From contig CP085629.1 in assembly GCA_024704175.1 (NCBI GenBank), positions 8,419,019-8,483,018 of the forward strand: a stretch of 64,000 nucleotides of DNA, read 5' to 3'. Source of the DNA: Paenibacillus sp. P25. Lineage in GTDB: Bacteria; Bacillota; Bacilli; Paenibacillales; NBRC-103111. The notes below the pieces were generated by a model. That model did no database searches. It saw only the letters and a list, made by a program, of their open reading frames with translations, and was not told the origin of the DNA. Positions 37,854 through 45,943 of the stretch are shown piece after piece (the first letter of the stretch is position 1; each line of letters starts with the position of its first letter). The translations under genes and the position numbers were made by a program.

Positions 37854-38381
37854 ATGGAGAAATGCAATAAATGTAAAAAACAAACATTTGATTATAGAAC
37901 AATGCAGCCGAAATGTAGTATGAACATGGAACAATTCGATAAATCTGGTGATGAAGATTGTCAGCACTATAAGTCAAGATACATTGAATACCCTTTAACC
38001 ATTCAAGGCATACAAAATAACTTCACAAAGGATGGAATGAGGTCTTTATATGAGTGCGGTAAATTGGTGAAGATCAATCCCTGCGGTAAGGAGTACGGTA
38101 ACAAAACATATTTAGGTATATTACTTGGCGACTTGCCGATTGGTGCGTTTGTTTCATTTCATCATGACGACCAAAAGTTGCATATTACCCCACATTGCAA
38201 TCCGGCCATATTTGTTCCTGAATTAAAGAAAATCATTTATGGATATGAAAGCTGGTGGGGAGAAATTGAAAGCCCTGAAGATTTCAAAGAAATAACATCT
38301 GAGGATATAAATAACGTTTGGTATGTGAAACTTTTGAAAGCTATGTTTCCAGAAGAGGATGAACTATCAGATGGAAATTGA
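37854..38381 (+). CDS. AT-rich hypothetical phage protein
   Basis: 175 residues from ATG 37854 (GGGGTGTAG upstream). The N-terminus has CNKCKKQTFDYRTMQPKC, a possible zinc site; the middle NPCGKEYGNKTYLGILLGDL and the end are beta-rich. Base composition is clearly more AT-rich than the neighbours and the gene is flanked by the interspersed repeats, suggesting separate acquisition. Not recognised. Confidence 0.6.
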   Translation: MEKCNKCKKQTFDYRTMQPKCSMNMEQFDKSGDEDCQHYKSRYIEYPLTIQGIQNNFTKDGMRSLYECGKLVKINPCGKEYGNKTYLGILLGDLPIGAFVSFHHDDQKLHITPHCNPAIFVPELKKIIYGYESWWGEIESPEDFKEITSEDINNVWYVKLLKAMFPEEDELSDGN

Positions 38382-38387
38382 TTTGTT

Positions 38388-38421
38388 GATTTCAACACGA
38401 AAATCCGAATAGCCGAAATAG
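38388..38421 (+). repeat. Interspersed prophage repeat, copy C
   Basis: GATTTCAACACGAAAATCCG followed by AATAGCCG, matching copies A and B. It lies between the 37854 and 38424 genes. Confidence 0.6.
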
Positions 38422-38423
38422 CG

Positions 38424-38732
38424 TTGGAGAATGCCACGCCTGGACCATTTCCGGGTTTCAATAACTACTCTAACGCAGATATATTAATCGCAATTAACGC
38501 CCCCACATGGATACAGCAACTCCTTGAAACGGTAAGAGCTAAGGATGAGCATATTCGGGCTTTAAGAATCGCCAAAGAACACGAAATCGATTGTCACACC
38601 AAAAGCTGTCTGGAACATTCGCATATCGCCAATAAACCAATCGGTCTCTTTGGTGAAGGCTTTGGTTGGGAAGAGCATTATAGATGGCTTAAGGATGACG
38701 TCCGTAAGCTTCTGAAACAGCTTCAGTACTGA
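38424..38732 (+). CDS. Hypothetical phage protein
   Basis: 102 residues from TTG 38424. The start MENATPGPF and the later APTWIQQLLETVRAKDEHIR resemble small phage proteins that usually have an extra N-terminal helix; the open frame extends upstream without a good start, so the N-terminus is uncertain. Confidence 0.5.
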   Translation: MENATPGPFPGFNNYSNADILIAINAPTWIQQLLETVRAKDEHIRALRIAKEHEIDCHTKSCLEHSHIANKPIGLFGEGFGWEEHYRWLKDDVRKLLKQLQY

Positions 38733-38746
38733 GGAGGGCAAAGCTA

Positions 38747-38881
38747 ATGAGTGATTGGTCATGGTTACAAGCGCCTTTATTCTGTCTATGCGTCGGCGCC
38801 GGTATGGGTTTTGTGTCTCACGGCTTCACAATCATAACGATCAACAACAAACATTACCACAAAACGGATAAGGAGGATTGA
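38747..38881 (+). CDS. Small membrane protein, 44 residues
   Basis: ATG 38747 with GAGGAGGG upstream: MSDWSWLQAPLFCLCVGAGM then GFVSHGFTIITI and a charged tail. One likely transmembrane segment. Its stop lies 3 bases before the next start, so it is in an operon. Confidence 0.5.
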   Translation: MSDWSWLQAPLFCLCVGAGMGFVSHGFTIITINNKHYHKTDKED

Positions 38882-38884
38882 CGT

Positions 38885-39673
38885 ATGCTAACTCCGGAGA
38901 AGAAGATGGAAATCGTAAGAGTGCTGCAAAACGTTAATCGGGGTCCGTTCGAAATCGATGACGATAATTGGACGGACTGGAAATACCGGATCTTTTCACA
39001 AAATAGAGCTGTTGCTTTATTTGATAACTACGACGATGTTTTACTATTCACTAAAGCTACGGAATGGCTGAACCAGCTCCTTATCGAATCGGCATCACTG
39101 AGAGACCAGCTTAATTGTGCTAACAAGACTTCGTCTATCCGCGGAAACGTATTGGAGCAGTATAGGGTCTTAGGCAATGGGTACGCCAAGGTATCCGCGA
39201 GGATTGATGAGATCAAGGCAAAAACGTTCGAAGTGTTGGAAGCCAAGGACGCGGAAATCGCCTATCTGAAGGAGAGACTGGCCGGGGAAGAGAGCTACAA
39301 TGAAAATGCTGTCGATGAGCTGTATCAACAGCAGGACGATTTAAAAGCCCTGATCGCGCAAAAGGATGCAGAGCTCGTCAAGCTCACGAAAGAAAATACA
39401 ATGTTATGTATAGAGCGTGACGCCTTTAAGACTTCGGCGGCCCAAAAGGATTCAGAGATTGAACGTCTTTCAAGTTTACTTGATTTTGCCAAGAGTGAGG
39501 CAGGCAGGTGGAACAATGCGGCGATTAAGGCAAATACTAATCTTGCTATAGCGGCAGGGGCTTTAGTCCAAGCAAAAGATACCCTTAAATGGGGGGACGC
39601 GGGAAACGCCAATGCTCGGGCGGAAGAAGTCATAAGCACGGCTATTAGCCGCATCTGCCAAGAGCCGAAATGA
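38885..39673 (+). CDS. Coiled-coil phage protein
   Basis: 262 residues. The N-terminal ~75 residues are globular (FEIDDDNWTDWKYRIFSQNR); the rest is mostly coiled coil (IAYLKERLAGEESYN, LIAQKDAELVKLTKENTML). ATAAGGAGGA precedes the ATG. Function unknown. Confidence 0.6.
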   Translation: MLTPEKKMEIVRVLQNVNRGPFEIDDDNWTDWKYRIFSQNRAVALFDNYDDVLLFTKATEWLNQLLIESASLRDQLNCANKTSSIRGNVLEQYRVLGNGYAKVSARIDEIKAKTFEVLEAKDAEIAYLKERLAGEESYNENAVDELYQQQDDLKALIAQKDAELVKLTKENTMLCIERDAFKTSAAQKDSEIERLSSLLDFAKSEAGRWNNAAIKANTNLAIAAGALVQAKDTLKWGDAGNANARAEEVISTAISRICQEPK

Positions 39674-39709
39674 TTAAGGCGGCGAAGGATCAGTGTTTCA
39701 CTACGCCAA

Positions 39710-39735
39710 GGGCCCGCGACCGACTCTGCGGGCCC
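39710..39735. other. Perfect 8-bp GC hairpin
   Basis: GGGCCCGC and GCGGGCCC around a 10-base loop, just after the coiled-coil gene. No U tract follows, so it may be an mRNA-stabilising hairpin rather than a terminator. Confidence 0.5.
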
Positions 39736-39778
39736 GTCGTAAGCTCCTCAATGGAAGGGCATTTAAAGATGTAAGGGT

Positions 39779-41030
39779 GTGTGCAAATGGAGCCGACTTG
39801 ATATATCTTTCGGCAAAAATCGCACGGATACGAATTGGAAAGTAGAATATCTGGGCTGGGAAGAGTTTATCGACCGGCTCGCGGAAAGTGCGCAAAACCG
39901 GAGAAACCATGAAGCAATATGACGCCATGACGAAGGAGCAACGGGGCGCCATAAAGGACGGCCCGGCCTTTGTCGGTGGGTTCATCCGTGGCGGTCGGCG
40001 GAAGAAGCAGAATATTGAATCCCGCAGCCTTTTCACCCTGGACGCCGACAATATCAAGGACTTGGATGATTTCCTCTTTTCCGTCGAGCTGGTGCTGGGC
40101 GGGTCGGCGTATGTGGTCTACTCCACCCACAGCCACCGGCCGGAAAGCCCGCGGTGCCGGGTCGTCGTTCTACCGGACCGGGCGCTTACACCGGATGAGC
40201 ATTCCAGCGCCAGCCGGAAACTGTGTGAGCAGATCGGTATCCGGTTTTTCGATAAGAAATCCTTTGAGTGTCAGCGGCTCATGTATCTTCCGAGCTGTTC
40301 GGCTGACGCGGAGCTGTTCTTTCAGGTGTACGAGGGGGCGCCGGTAAGTGTAGACGGGATTCTTGCGGAATATGCGGACTGGCAGGACGTATCGCAGTGG
40401 CCGAGGCATCCAAACGAGAAATCGGCTACGTTACTTTCCGGAAAGAAGGCCCAGGACCCTACTTCAAAGCACGGCGTCATCGGGCTATTCTGCCGGGCGT
40501 TCTCTATTGATGATGGCATTGAGGCGTTTCTGTCGGACCAATATTCCGAAGGATCCATGCCTAATCGGTACACGTACCTGCACGGGACCAGCGCCAACGG
40601 TTTAGAGGTATTCCCCGATCAGGGTCTATGCTACTCGCACCAGGACAGCGATCCGCTGGCGGACGGCCATACGCACAATCTTTTTGACGCCATACGCATT
40701 CATAAATTCGGCCACCTAGACGAGCGCGTTAAGGAGTTTACGCCTGCGGCAAAGCGGCCGAGTCATTTGGCTATGGAGCATTTCGCTATCGGCCTGCCGG
40801 AGGTCAAGCGGCTTGCGGCGGCGGAGAAGGAGGCCGAGTACGCGGATATCTACGGCGAGGGCGGCGACGAAGGCGGGGAAAGCAGCGGAAATGAGGAAGA
40901 CGATACCGAGGGCGGCAGGGAGGCGGAAGCGGAGGACTGGAAGGAAAGACTTGAGCTGCATCACAAGACCGGCGAGGTGCTGCCAACGGCGGGGAATGCT
41001 GAGCTCTTGCTGTCTCATGGGCCTTGGCGC
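39779..41030 (+). pseudogene. VirE/primase-family protein, C-terminally truncated and frameshifted
   Basis: N-terminal part of a virulence-associated-E-like phage primase/helicase. The early part reads ISFGKNRTDTNWKVEYLGWE, then in another frame after about 39,895 TGETMKQYDAMTKEQRGAIK; LFTLDADNIKDLDD, THSHRPESPRCR and a C-terminal WKERLELHHKTG then NAELLLSHGPWRG follow. That point is the start of the VirE helicase domain, but it is not followed by the ATPase: a SNF2-type tail begins instead. The primase half may survive; the helicase half is missing. Confidence 0.6.
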
Positions 41031-41248
41031 GGTACGACAATATTTGGAGCTTAGAAGAATATCAGCAGGCATGTGCACGCGTACACAGACAAGGGGTCCA
41101 GCACAGCATAATCGTTTCGCGGCTTGTGGCCGAAGGGACGATCGACGAAGACGTCGTAGCAGCATTGGAGCGCAAGGTCGCGGGGCAAGACGCTTTGATG
41201 GACGCGGTAAAGGCACGGATCGAAAACGTAAAGAAAGGGCGAGGGTGA
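41024..41248 (+). pseudogene. SNF2-family helicase, C-terminal remnant
   Basis: The frame reads ARYDNIWSLEEYQQACARVH then RQGVQHSIIVSRLVAEGTID and EDVVAALERKVAGQDALMDA. This is the typical end of phage SNF2 helicases (motif VI region ARxHRQG), but nothing before it belongs to that protein. Together with the truncated VirE-like gene it marks an internal deletion. Confidence 0.7.
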
Positions 41249-41251
41249 GAT

Positions 41252-41845
41252 ATGGATGCGATCGAGCGTCTGCAGAGCTATAAACGGAATGAGGCGCGAA
41301 TTAAGGTGCTGAACAACTATTCGGTAGGCGGCGGCGTGTATCTCAGCACATTAAGCCGGGATGACAATTTGCAGTCTTTACACCGGCAACTTAAGGGCCT
41401 GCCGTCGTATATGTACTTGACTGAGAAGGAGCAGCGACTTGAAACGGTGGCCCACGCGTACTTGAAAAGTTACCCGGTTGGTACCCGGGCGCAGTTGGAA
41501 GCAGTGCCCTGGAAAGGCGCAGACGCGGAGGACGAAAAACAGTTACGGCATCTTCGGGCGAAGATCAAGAAGGTCATGGAGGCTCGCGGGATGCAGAGTA
41601 GCGACTTTGACTCGGTCATTCAGCGGATCAGTGAGCTGGAGGATCTCGTACGGGAGAATAAGCGCATTGACGAAGCGCTAGAGGCATTAGCCGGGTACAA
41701 GCCGGAGTATGTAAGCCTGCTTCGGCTGCGATATGTGGACGGTCTGGAAGTAGATGACATAGCGCACGAAATGAGTATCGATCGCAGCACCGTTTATCGG
41801 AGACTCAAGAAAGCCGAAGAGGAATATGAGAAAATTTTCAGTTAA
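41252..41845 (+). CDS. Sigma-like late regulator
   Basis: 197 residues, mostly helical, with a C-terminal sigma region-4-like helix-turn-helix (LRLRYVDGLEVDDIAHEMSI, DRSTVYRRLKKAEEEY). Position just before terminase matches ArpU/late sigma-like regulators that turn on structural genes. GGGTGAG precedes ATG 41252. The 11-bp repeat array begins on the base after its stop codon. Confidence 0.75.
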   Translation: MDAIERLQSYKRNEARIKVLNNYSVGGGVYLSTLSRDDNLQSLHRQLKGLPSYMYLTEKEQRLETVAHAYLKSYPVGTRAQLEAVPWKGADAEDEKQLRHLRAKIKKVMEARGMQSSDFDSVIQRISELEDLVRENKRIDEALEALAGYKPEYVSLLRLRYVDGLEVDDIAHEMSIDRSTVYRRLKKAEEEYEKIFS

Positions 41846-41904
41846 ATGCGACAAAAATGCGACTCGAATGCGATGATTTTCGAAAAATTCCGTGTTATTA
41901 TGAT
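41846..41904 (+). promoter_or_regulatory. Probable late promoter with three 11-bp repeats
   Basis: ATGCGA recurs at 41846, 41857 and 41868, exactly 11 bases apart (about one helical turn). A good -10 element TATGAT lies at 41899-41904, with no consensus -35 (ATTTTC at 41876-41881). This is the layout of an activator-dependent promoter. Confidence 0.6.
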
Positions 41905-41927
41905 ACCATCGAAGAATTGTGAAAAGG

Positions 41928-41956
41928 AAGCCGCCTATGTTTGGGCGGCTTTTTTG
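41928..41956 (+). terminator. Terminator between late regulator and terminase
   Basis: AAGCCGCC-TATGTTT-GGGCGGCTT followed by TTTTTG. It lies downstream of the probable late promoter, so late transcription may start with a short leader and need antitermination, or the hairpin only ends early transcripts. Confidence 0.8.
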
Positions 41957-42045
41957 TTTATAGGTCACGTGGGCCGAACCGCTAGAGAGGGCGTCGGGGT
42001 GGGGTTGCCTGCGGTTATCAAATACTCTCAAAGAGGTCGATCAAT

Positions 42046-42246
42046 ATGGGACAAGATTTGCTTAAACGACTAAAACAACAAGAGGACCGGCAGCGCGAGC
42101 GTGAGCGGCCCAAGCAACCAAAAAGTTGCGAAGGGTGCGCCTGGGGGCGCTGGGACGGTCTGAAACAATATTGTATGCGCATGCCTTGTGTGCGGGAGTA
42201 TGTAAAGCCGGAGGTGGTGAGTGTGCAGAATGGAGCCCATCCATAA
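42046..42246 (+). CDS. Small cysteine-containing phage protein
   Basis: 66 residues: a basic/glutamine-rich helix, then SCEGCAWGRWDGLKQYCMRM and PCV, a likely zinc site. AGAGGT precedes ATG 42046; it overlaps terS by 26 bases. Confidence 0.55.
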   Translation: MGQDLLKRLKQQEDRQRERERPKQPKSCEGCAWGRWDGLKQYCMRMPCVREYVKPEVVSVQNGAHP

Positions 42247-43021
42247 AGCAGCAGAAGCGGATTACCTATCAGGCTTGAAGTATAAAGAAATCGCAGAGAA
42301 ATACGGCGTTTCAGAGAATACGGTCAAGAGCTGGAAGAAACGATATGGCTGGCCTGAGCGTGATAAGACTGCAACTAAACGTGCAACCAAGACGAAAAAG
42401 GTTGCAACTAAGGGTGCAGAGGTTGCGGAGGTTGCGGCCAAGGATGCAGAGCCGGATGATGTGCCCGACAAGTATAAACTATTTGCGGCAGAATACATGC
42501 GAGACTTCAATGCCACCCGGGCCGCAATGGTCGCGGGCTATAGCAAAGCGACCGCATATTCGGCCGGCTGGCGTTTGTTGAAAAACGTTGAAGTGCAGGC
42601 TGAGATCAAGCGCTTAAAGGCTGAACGCGAAGCCGATCTTGGGCTTGACATAAATCGAATCATCAGCGAGTACATGAAAATCGCCTTCGCTGACATTACG
42701 GACTTGGTAACGATCGACGAATACGGCGGAGTGAACACCAAGGACGGATCGGCCATCGATGGTACGGTGATAAGCGAAATCAAGCCGACCAAGTTCGGCG
42801 TCAGCATCAAGCTGCACGACAAGGTCAAGGCGCTTGAGAAGCTTGAGCGGTACGTTAATTACCTGACCGAGGAAGAGCAGCTAAAGCTGGCGAAGTTGCG
42901 GGCCGAGATTAAGGCGATCGAGCGTGGAGACGAAGAGGACGACAACGACGAAGGCGATGGGCTCGCTTCTCTCCGAAAAGCCATCGAAGAAGGCCGGAAG
43001 TTAGCGCGGGGTGATACGTAG
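42221..43021 (+). CDS. terS: Terminase small subunit
   Basis: DNA-recognition subunit of the packaging motor, 266 residues. N-terminal helix-turn-helix (GLKYKEIAEKYGVSENTVKS, then WKKRYGW), a Lys/Ala/Thr linker, and the terminase_2-type domain FAAEYMRDFNATRAAMVAGY. GGAGGTGGTGA precedes GTG 42221. Its TAG shares one base with the GTG of terL. Confidence 0.9.
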   Translation: MCRMEPIHKAAEADYLSGLKYKEIAEKYGVSENTVKSWKKRYGWPERDKTATKRATKTKKVATKGAEVAEVAAKDAEPDDVPDKYKLFAAEYMRDFNATRAAMVAGYSKATAYSAGWRLLKNVEVQAEIKRLKAEREADLGLDINRIISEYMKIAFADITDLVTIDEYGGVNTKDGSAIDGTVISEIKPTKFGVSIKLHDKVKALEKLERYVNYLTEEEQLKLAKLRAEIKAIERGDEEDDNDEGDGLASLRKAIEEGRKLARGDT

Positions 43022-44298
43022 TGGCATTCGATTTTAAGCCGTTTGGCGTAAAGCAATTAGACGTCATCGATAACTGCGATGCGTTTATCAATATTCTTGA
43101 AGGCGCGGTACGATCGGGCAAGACGATTGCGTCTATCGTGGCCTGGATCAACTTTGTCGATGAATCGCCGCACCGGGTGTTTCTCATGACCGGCAGCACA
43201 AGCGATACGCTGTACCGGAACGTCATTGAGGACATCGAACGTATCCTTGGTACGAAACGAGCGAAATACGTGAAAAGCGCCAAGGGCGGTGCGGCGCTCC
43301 GGCTCAAGCTTGAAAACCCGGACTATCCGGAGAAGTCGAACCGCAAATACGTAAGCAAAATATGCTACTGTGTAGGCGCCCACGATGAGCGGGCAGAGGG
43401 CCGCATCCGCGGAATGACGGTCGGCGGATGGTACGCCGATGAAATTACGCTTTATCCCGAATCGGTCGTTAAACAGTGTATCAACCGGATGTCCCTGGCA
43501 GGCGCCCGGGCATTCTGGACGATGAACCCGGACAGCCCGTACCACTTCATCAAGAAGGAATTTATCGACAAGGCGGCCGAGAAGGGCTATCGGCGCTGGA
43601 CCTTTGGCCTGGACGACAATTTGTCGCTGACCGAGCAGTACAAGCAAGAACTCAAAAATGCATATACGGGGCTGTGGTACATGCGAATGGTGGACGGTCT
43701 TTGGGTACTCGCTCAAGGCGCTATATACGGCGATTGCTGGGATGAGGTAGAGAACTCGTTCGACGACGAAGACATGCCGCCAGGGCTCCTTTCATCGGCT
43801 CGCCGGTACATCCCGATAGACTATGGGACGCTTAATCCTATGGTCTTTTTGGACGTTTACGACGACGGGGAGACTTGCTGGGTGTACCGCGAATATTACT
43901 GGGACGGCCGGGAAAAGCAGGAGCTTAAGGAAGACGCGCAATACGCGGACGACTTTGACGCCTTTGTCCGTGGCGGCGAGCCCCCGATAGGCGTAATCAT
44001 CGATCCATCGGCGGCCAGCTTCAAAACGACGCTGCGGAATCGCGGGCACCGCATAAAGGACGCGGACAACGCGGTCGAGGACGGAATACGTAATACGGCC
44101 ACCATGCTTAAAAAACGCAAGATCCGCGTACATCGGCGCAACTGCCCGAATCTGCTGAAAGAGCGGTCTTCCTACATCTGGGACGAAAAGGCGTCCGCTC
44201 GGGGCGAGGATAAGCCGCTTAAGCAGAACGATCACGCGATGGATGCGCTGCGGTATTTCGTCAAAACGATCATTAGCCCTCGGAGGTTGACAACGTGA
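43021..44298 (+). CDS. terL: Terminase large subunit (PBSX family)
   Basis: ATP-driven motor and nuclease that packages phage DNA, 425 residues. Walker A GAVRSGKT (about residue 31), Walker B/catalytic GGWYADEITLY, coupling region FWTMNPDSPYH, and nuclease acidic residues in IPIDYGTLNP, VIIDPSAASF and QNDHAMDALRYF. GTG start overlaps the terS stop. Intact. Confidence 0.95.
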   Translation: MAFDFKPFGVKQLDVIDNCDAFINILEGAVRSGKTIASIVAWINFVDESPHRVFLMTGSTSDTLYRNVIEDIERILGTKRAKYVKSAKGGAALRLKLENPDYPEKSNRKYVSKICYCVGAHDERAEGRIRGMTVGGWYADEITLYPESVVKQCINRMSLAGARAFWTMNPDSPYHFIKKEFIDKAAEKGYRRWTFGLDDNLSLTEQYKQELKNAYTGLWYMRMVDGLWVLAQGAIYGDCWDEVENSFDDEDMPPGLLSSARRYIPIDYGTLNPMVFLDVYDDGETCWVYREYYWDGREKQELKEDAQYADDFDAFVRGGEPPIGVIIDPSAASFKTTLRNRGHRIKDADNAVEDGIRNTATMLKKRKIRVHRRNCPNLLKERSSYIWDEKASARGEDKPLKQNDHAMDALRYFVKTIISPRRLTT

Positions 44299-44495
44299 AT
44301 ATTCGCAAGCCGCCTGATATGAATAAAATACGGATCATCCTAAACTGCGGCGAGATCATAGAGGTAAATACGTCTTCTACGTTCTCCGACATCATGCTGG
44401 CTATCCGCAGCGGCGAAGCTTTTTTGAGGTCTGACGTATCCGCGATCCGGTGTTCCGAAATTGCGGCGGTATTTGACTTGAATAAAACACAATAA
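44295..44495 (+). CDS. Small phage protein between terminase and portal
   Basis: 66 residues from GTG 44295, overlapping the terL stop (GTGA). Sequence IRIILNCGEIIEVNTSST suggests a small beta-rich fold. Function unknown. Confidence 0.6.
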   Translation: MNIRKPPDMNKIRIILNCGEIIEVNTSSTFSDIMLAIRSGEAFLRSDVSAIRCSEIAAVFDLNKTQ

Positions 44496-44524
44496 AAAAA
44501 CTAAATACGGCAGGAGGTGAAACC

Positions 44525-45937
44525 TTGACCAAACGAAAGCGAAACCGTGACACGGCGGCTCGGAAACAAGGCTCTCCGCCTCCTGCCAGTTCGTCGCAAA
44601 AACTCCCTCCCGGACTTCGGATAACGAACGATATGTTCAGTAATGCACTGGCCCGACTTGGATACGGCACACCTAATCTAGGCGAAGGGGCTGAATATCC
44701 ACTCACGCGGCTAACGAATAACTATCAGCTCATCAACAGCCTGTACCGGACACATTGGGTCATTCAGCGCGTCGTCGATACCATCCCGGAAGACGCGACG
44801 CGAAACTGGATTGACATCCAATCCGCAATGGACCCGGCAACGGTCACAAAACTGGATCGCGTGTGGCGCAAGCGCCGATTGAAGGAAAAGCTGCTTCACG
44901 GTCTGAAATGGGGGCGGCTATACGGCGGGGCGGGCGGCCTTATCGTCATTGAGGGGCACGAGGATATACTCGATCAGCCGCTTGACCTTGATATGGTCAT
45001 GCCGGGCAGCCTGAAGAACCTTATCATCCTCGACCGCTGGTCCGGCATTTACCCGAGCGAGGAGATCGTCACGGACGTCAATGACGTCGAATTCGGCCTT
45101 CCGCTTTATTATCAGGCGACGCTGGAGGACGGTCACACGGAACGCATCCACCACAGCCGGATACTCCGCTTCTCCGGCCGGGAGTTGCCGTACTGGGAAC
45201 GCATGGCGATGGTCAATTGGGGCGAGTCTGAAATCGAGGTCGTTTTTGAGGAGCTGAAAAAGCGCGACAACACAAGCTGGAATATCGCACAGCTCGTTTT
45301 CCTCGCAAATCTCCGCGTATTGAAGATGGGCGACCTACGCGAGACGCTGGCGATCACGAATCCGCAAGTACAGCAGGACTTATACAATACGCTGCAGCAG
45401 CAGAACTGGCTTATGAGCAACCAAGGCATTTATGTTTTGAACGCTGAAGACAGCATGGAGACGCATCAGTATTCGTTTTCCGGGCTGTCCGACGTTTACG
45501 AACAATTCATGATGGACCTGTCCGGCGCTTCGAAAATTCCAGTGACGAAGCTTTTCGGCCGGTCCCCGGCAGGGATGAACGCGACCGGCGAGTCGGACAT
45601 GCAGAACTATTATGAGACGCTGCAGCAATACCAGGAAACGACGATTGCGCCGATCCTTGATAAGCTGCTGCCGATTGTGTGCGTGTCCGAGCTCGGTGCC
45701 GTTCCGGACGATTTGGATTACATTTTCAACCCGATCCGCAACCCTTCCGACGATGAGCTTGCCAAGCTGGTGCAGCAGAAATCCGATGCGGTGATTAACG
45801 TCTTTCAGGCGGGTATCATAGGGCGCCGGACGGCGCTAAAAGAGCTGAAAGAAATGTCCGCCACAACCGGCATGTTCACGAACATTACGGATGAGGCGAT
45901 CGAGGCGGCCGACGATGACGTCGATCCGGGGAGTTGA
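44525..45937 (+). CDS. Phage portal protein (DUF1073 family)
   Basis: Forms the dodecameric DNA channel at the head vertex. 470 residues; typical segments are YPLTRLTNNYQLINSLYRTH near the N-terminus, RLYGGAGGLIVIEG and, in the C-terminal half, GRSPAGMNATGESDMQNYYE. GGAGGTGAAA precedes TTG 44525. Intact. Confidence 0.88.
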   Translation: MTKRKRNRDTAARKQGSPPPASSSQKLPPGLRITNDMFSNALARLGYGTPNLGEGAEYPLTRLTNNYQLINSLYRTHWVIQRVVDTIPEDATRNWIDIQSAMDPATVTKLDRVWRKRRLKEKLLHGLKWGRLYGGAGGLIVIEGHEDILDQPLDLDMVMPGSLKNLIILDRWSGIYPSEEIVTDVNDVEFGLPLYYQATLEDGHTERIHHSRILRFSGRELPYWERMAMVNWGESEIEVVFEELKKRDNTSWNIAQLVFLANLRVLKMGDLRETLAITNPQVQQDLYNTLQQQNWLMSNQGIYVLNAEDSMETHQYSFSGLSDVYEQFMMDLSGASKIPVTKLFGRSPAGMNATGESDMQNYYETLQQYQETTIAPILDKLLPIVCVSELGAVPDDLDYIFNPIRNPSDDELAKLVQQKSDAVINVFQAGIIGRRTALKELKEMSATTGMFTNITDEAIEAADDDVDPGS

Positions 45938-45943
45938 CACCGA

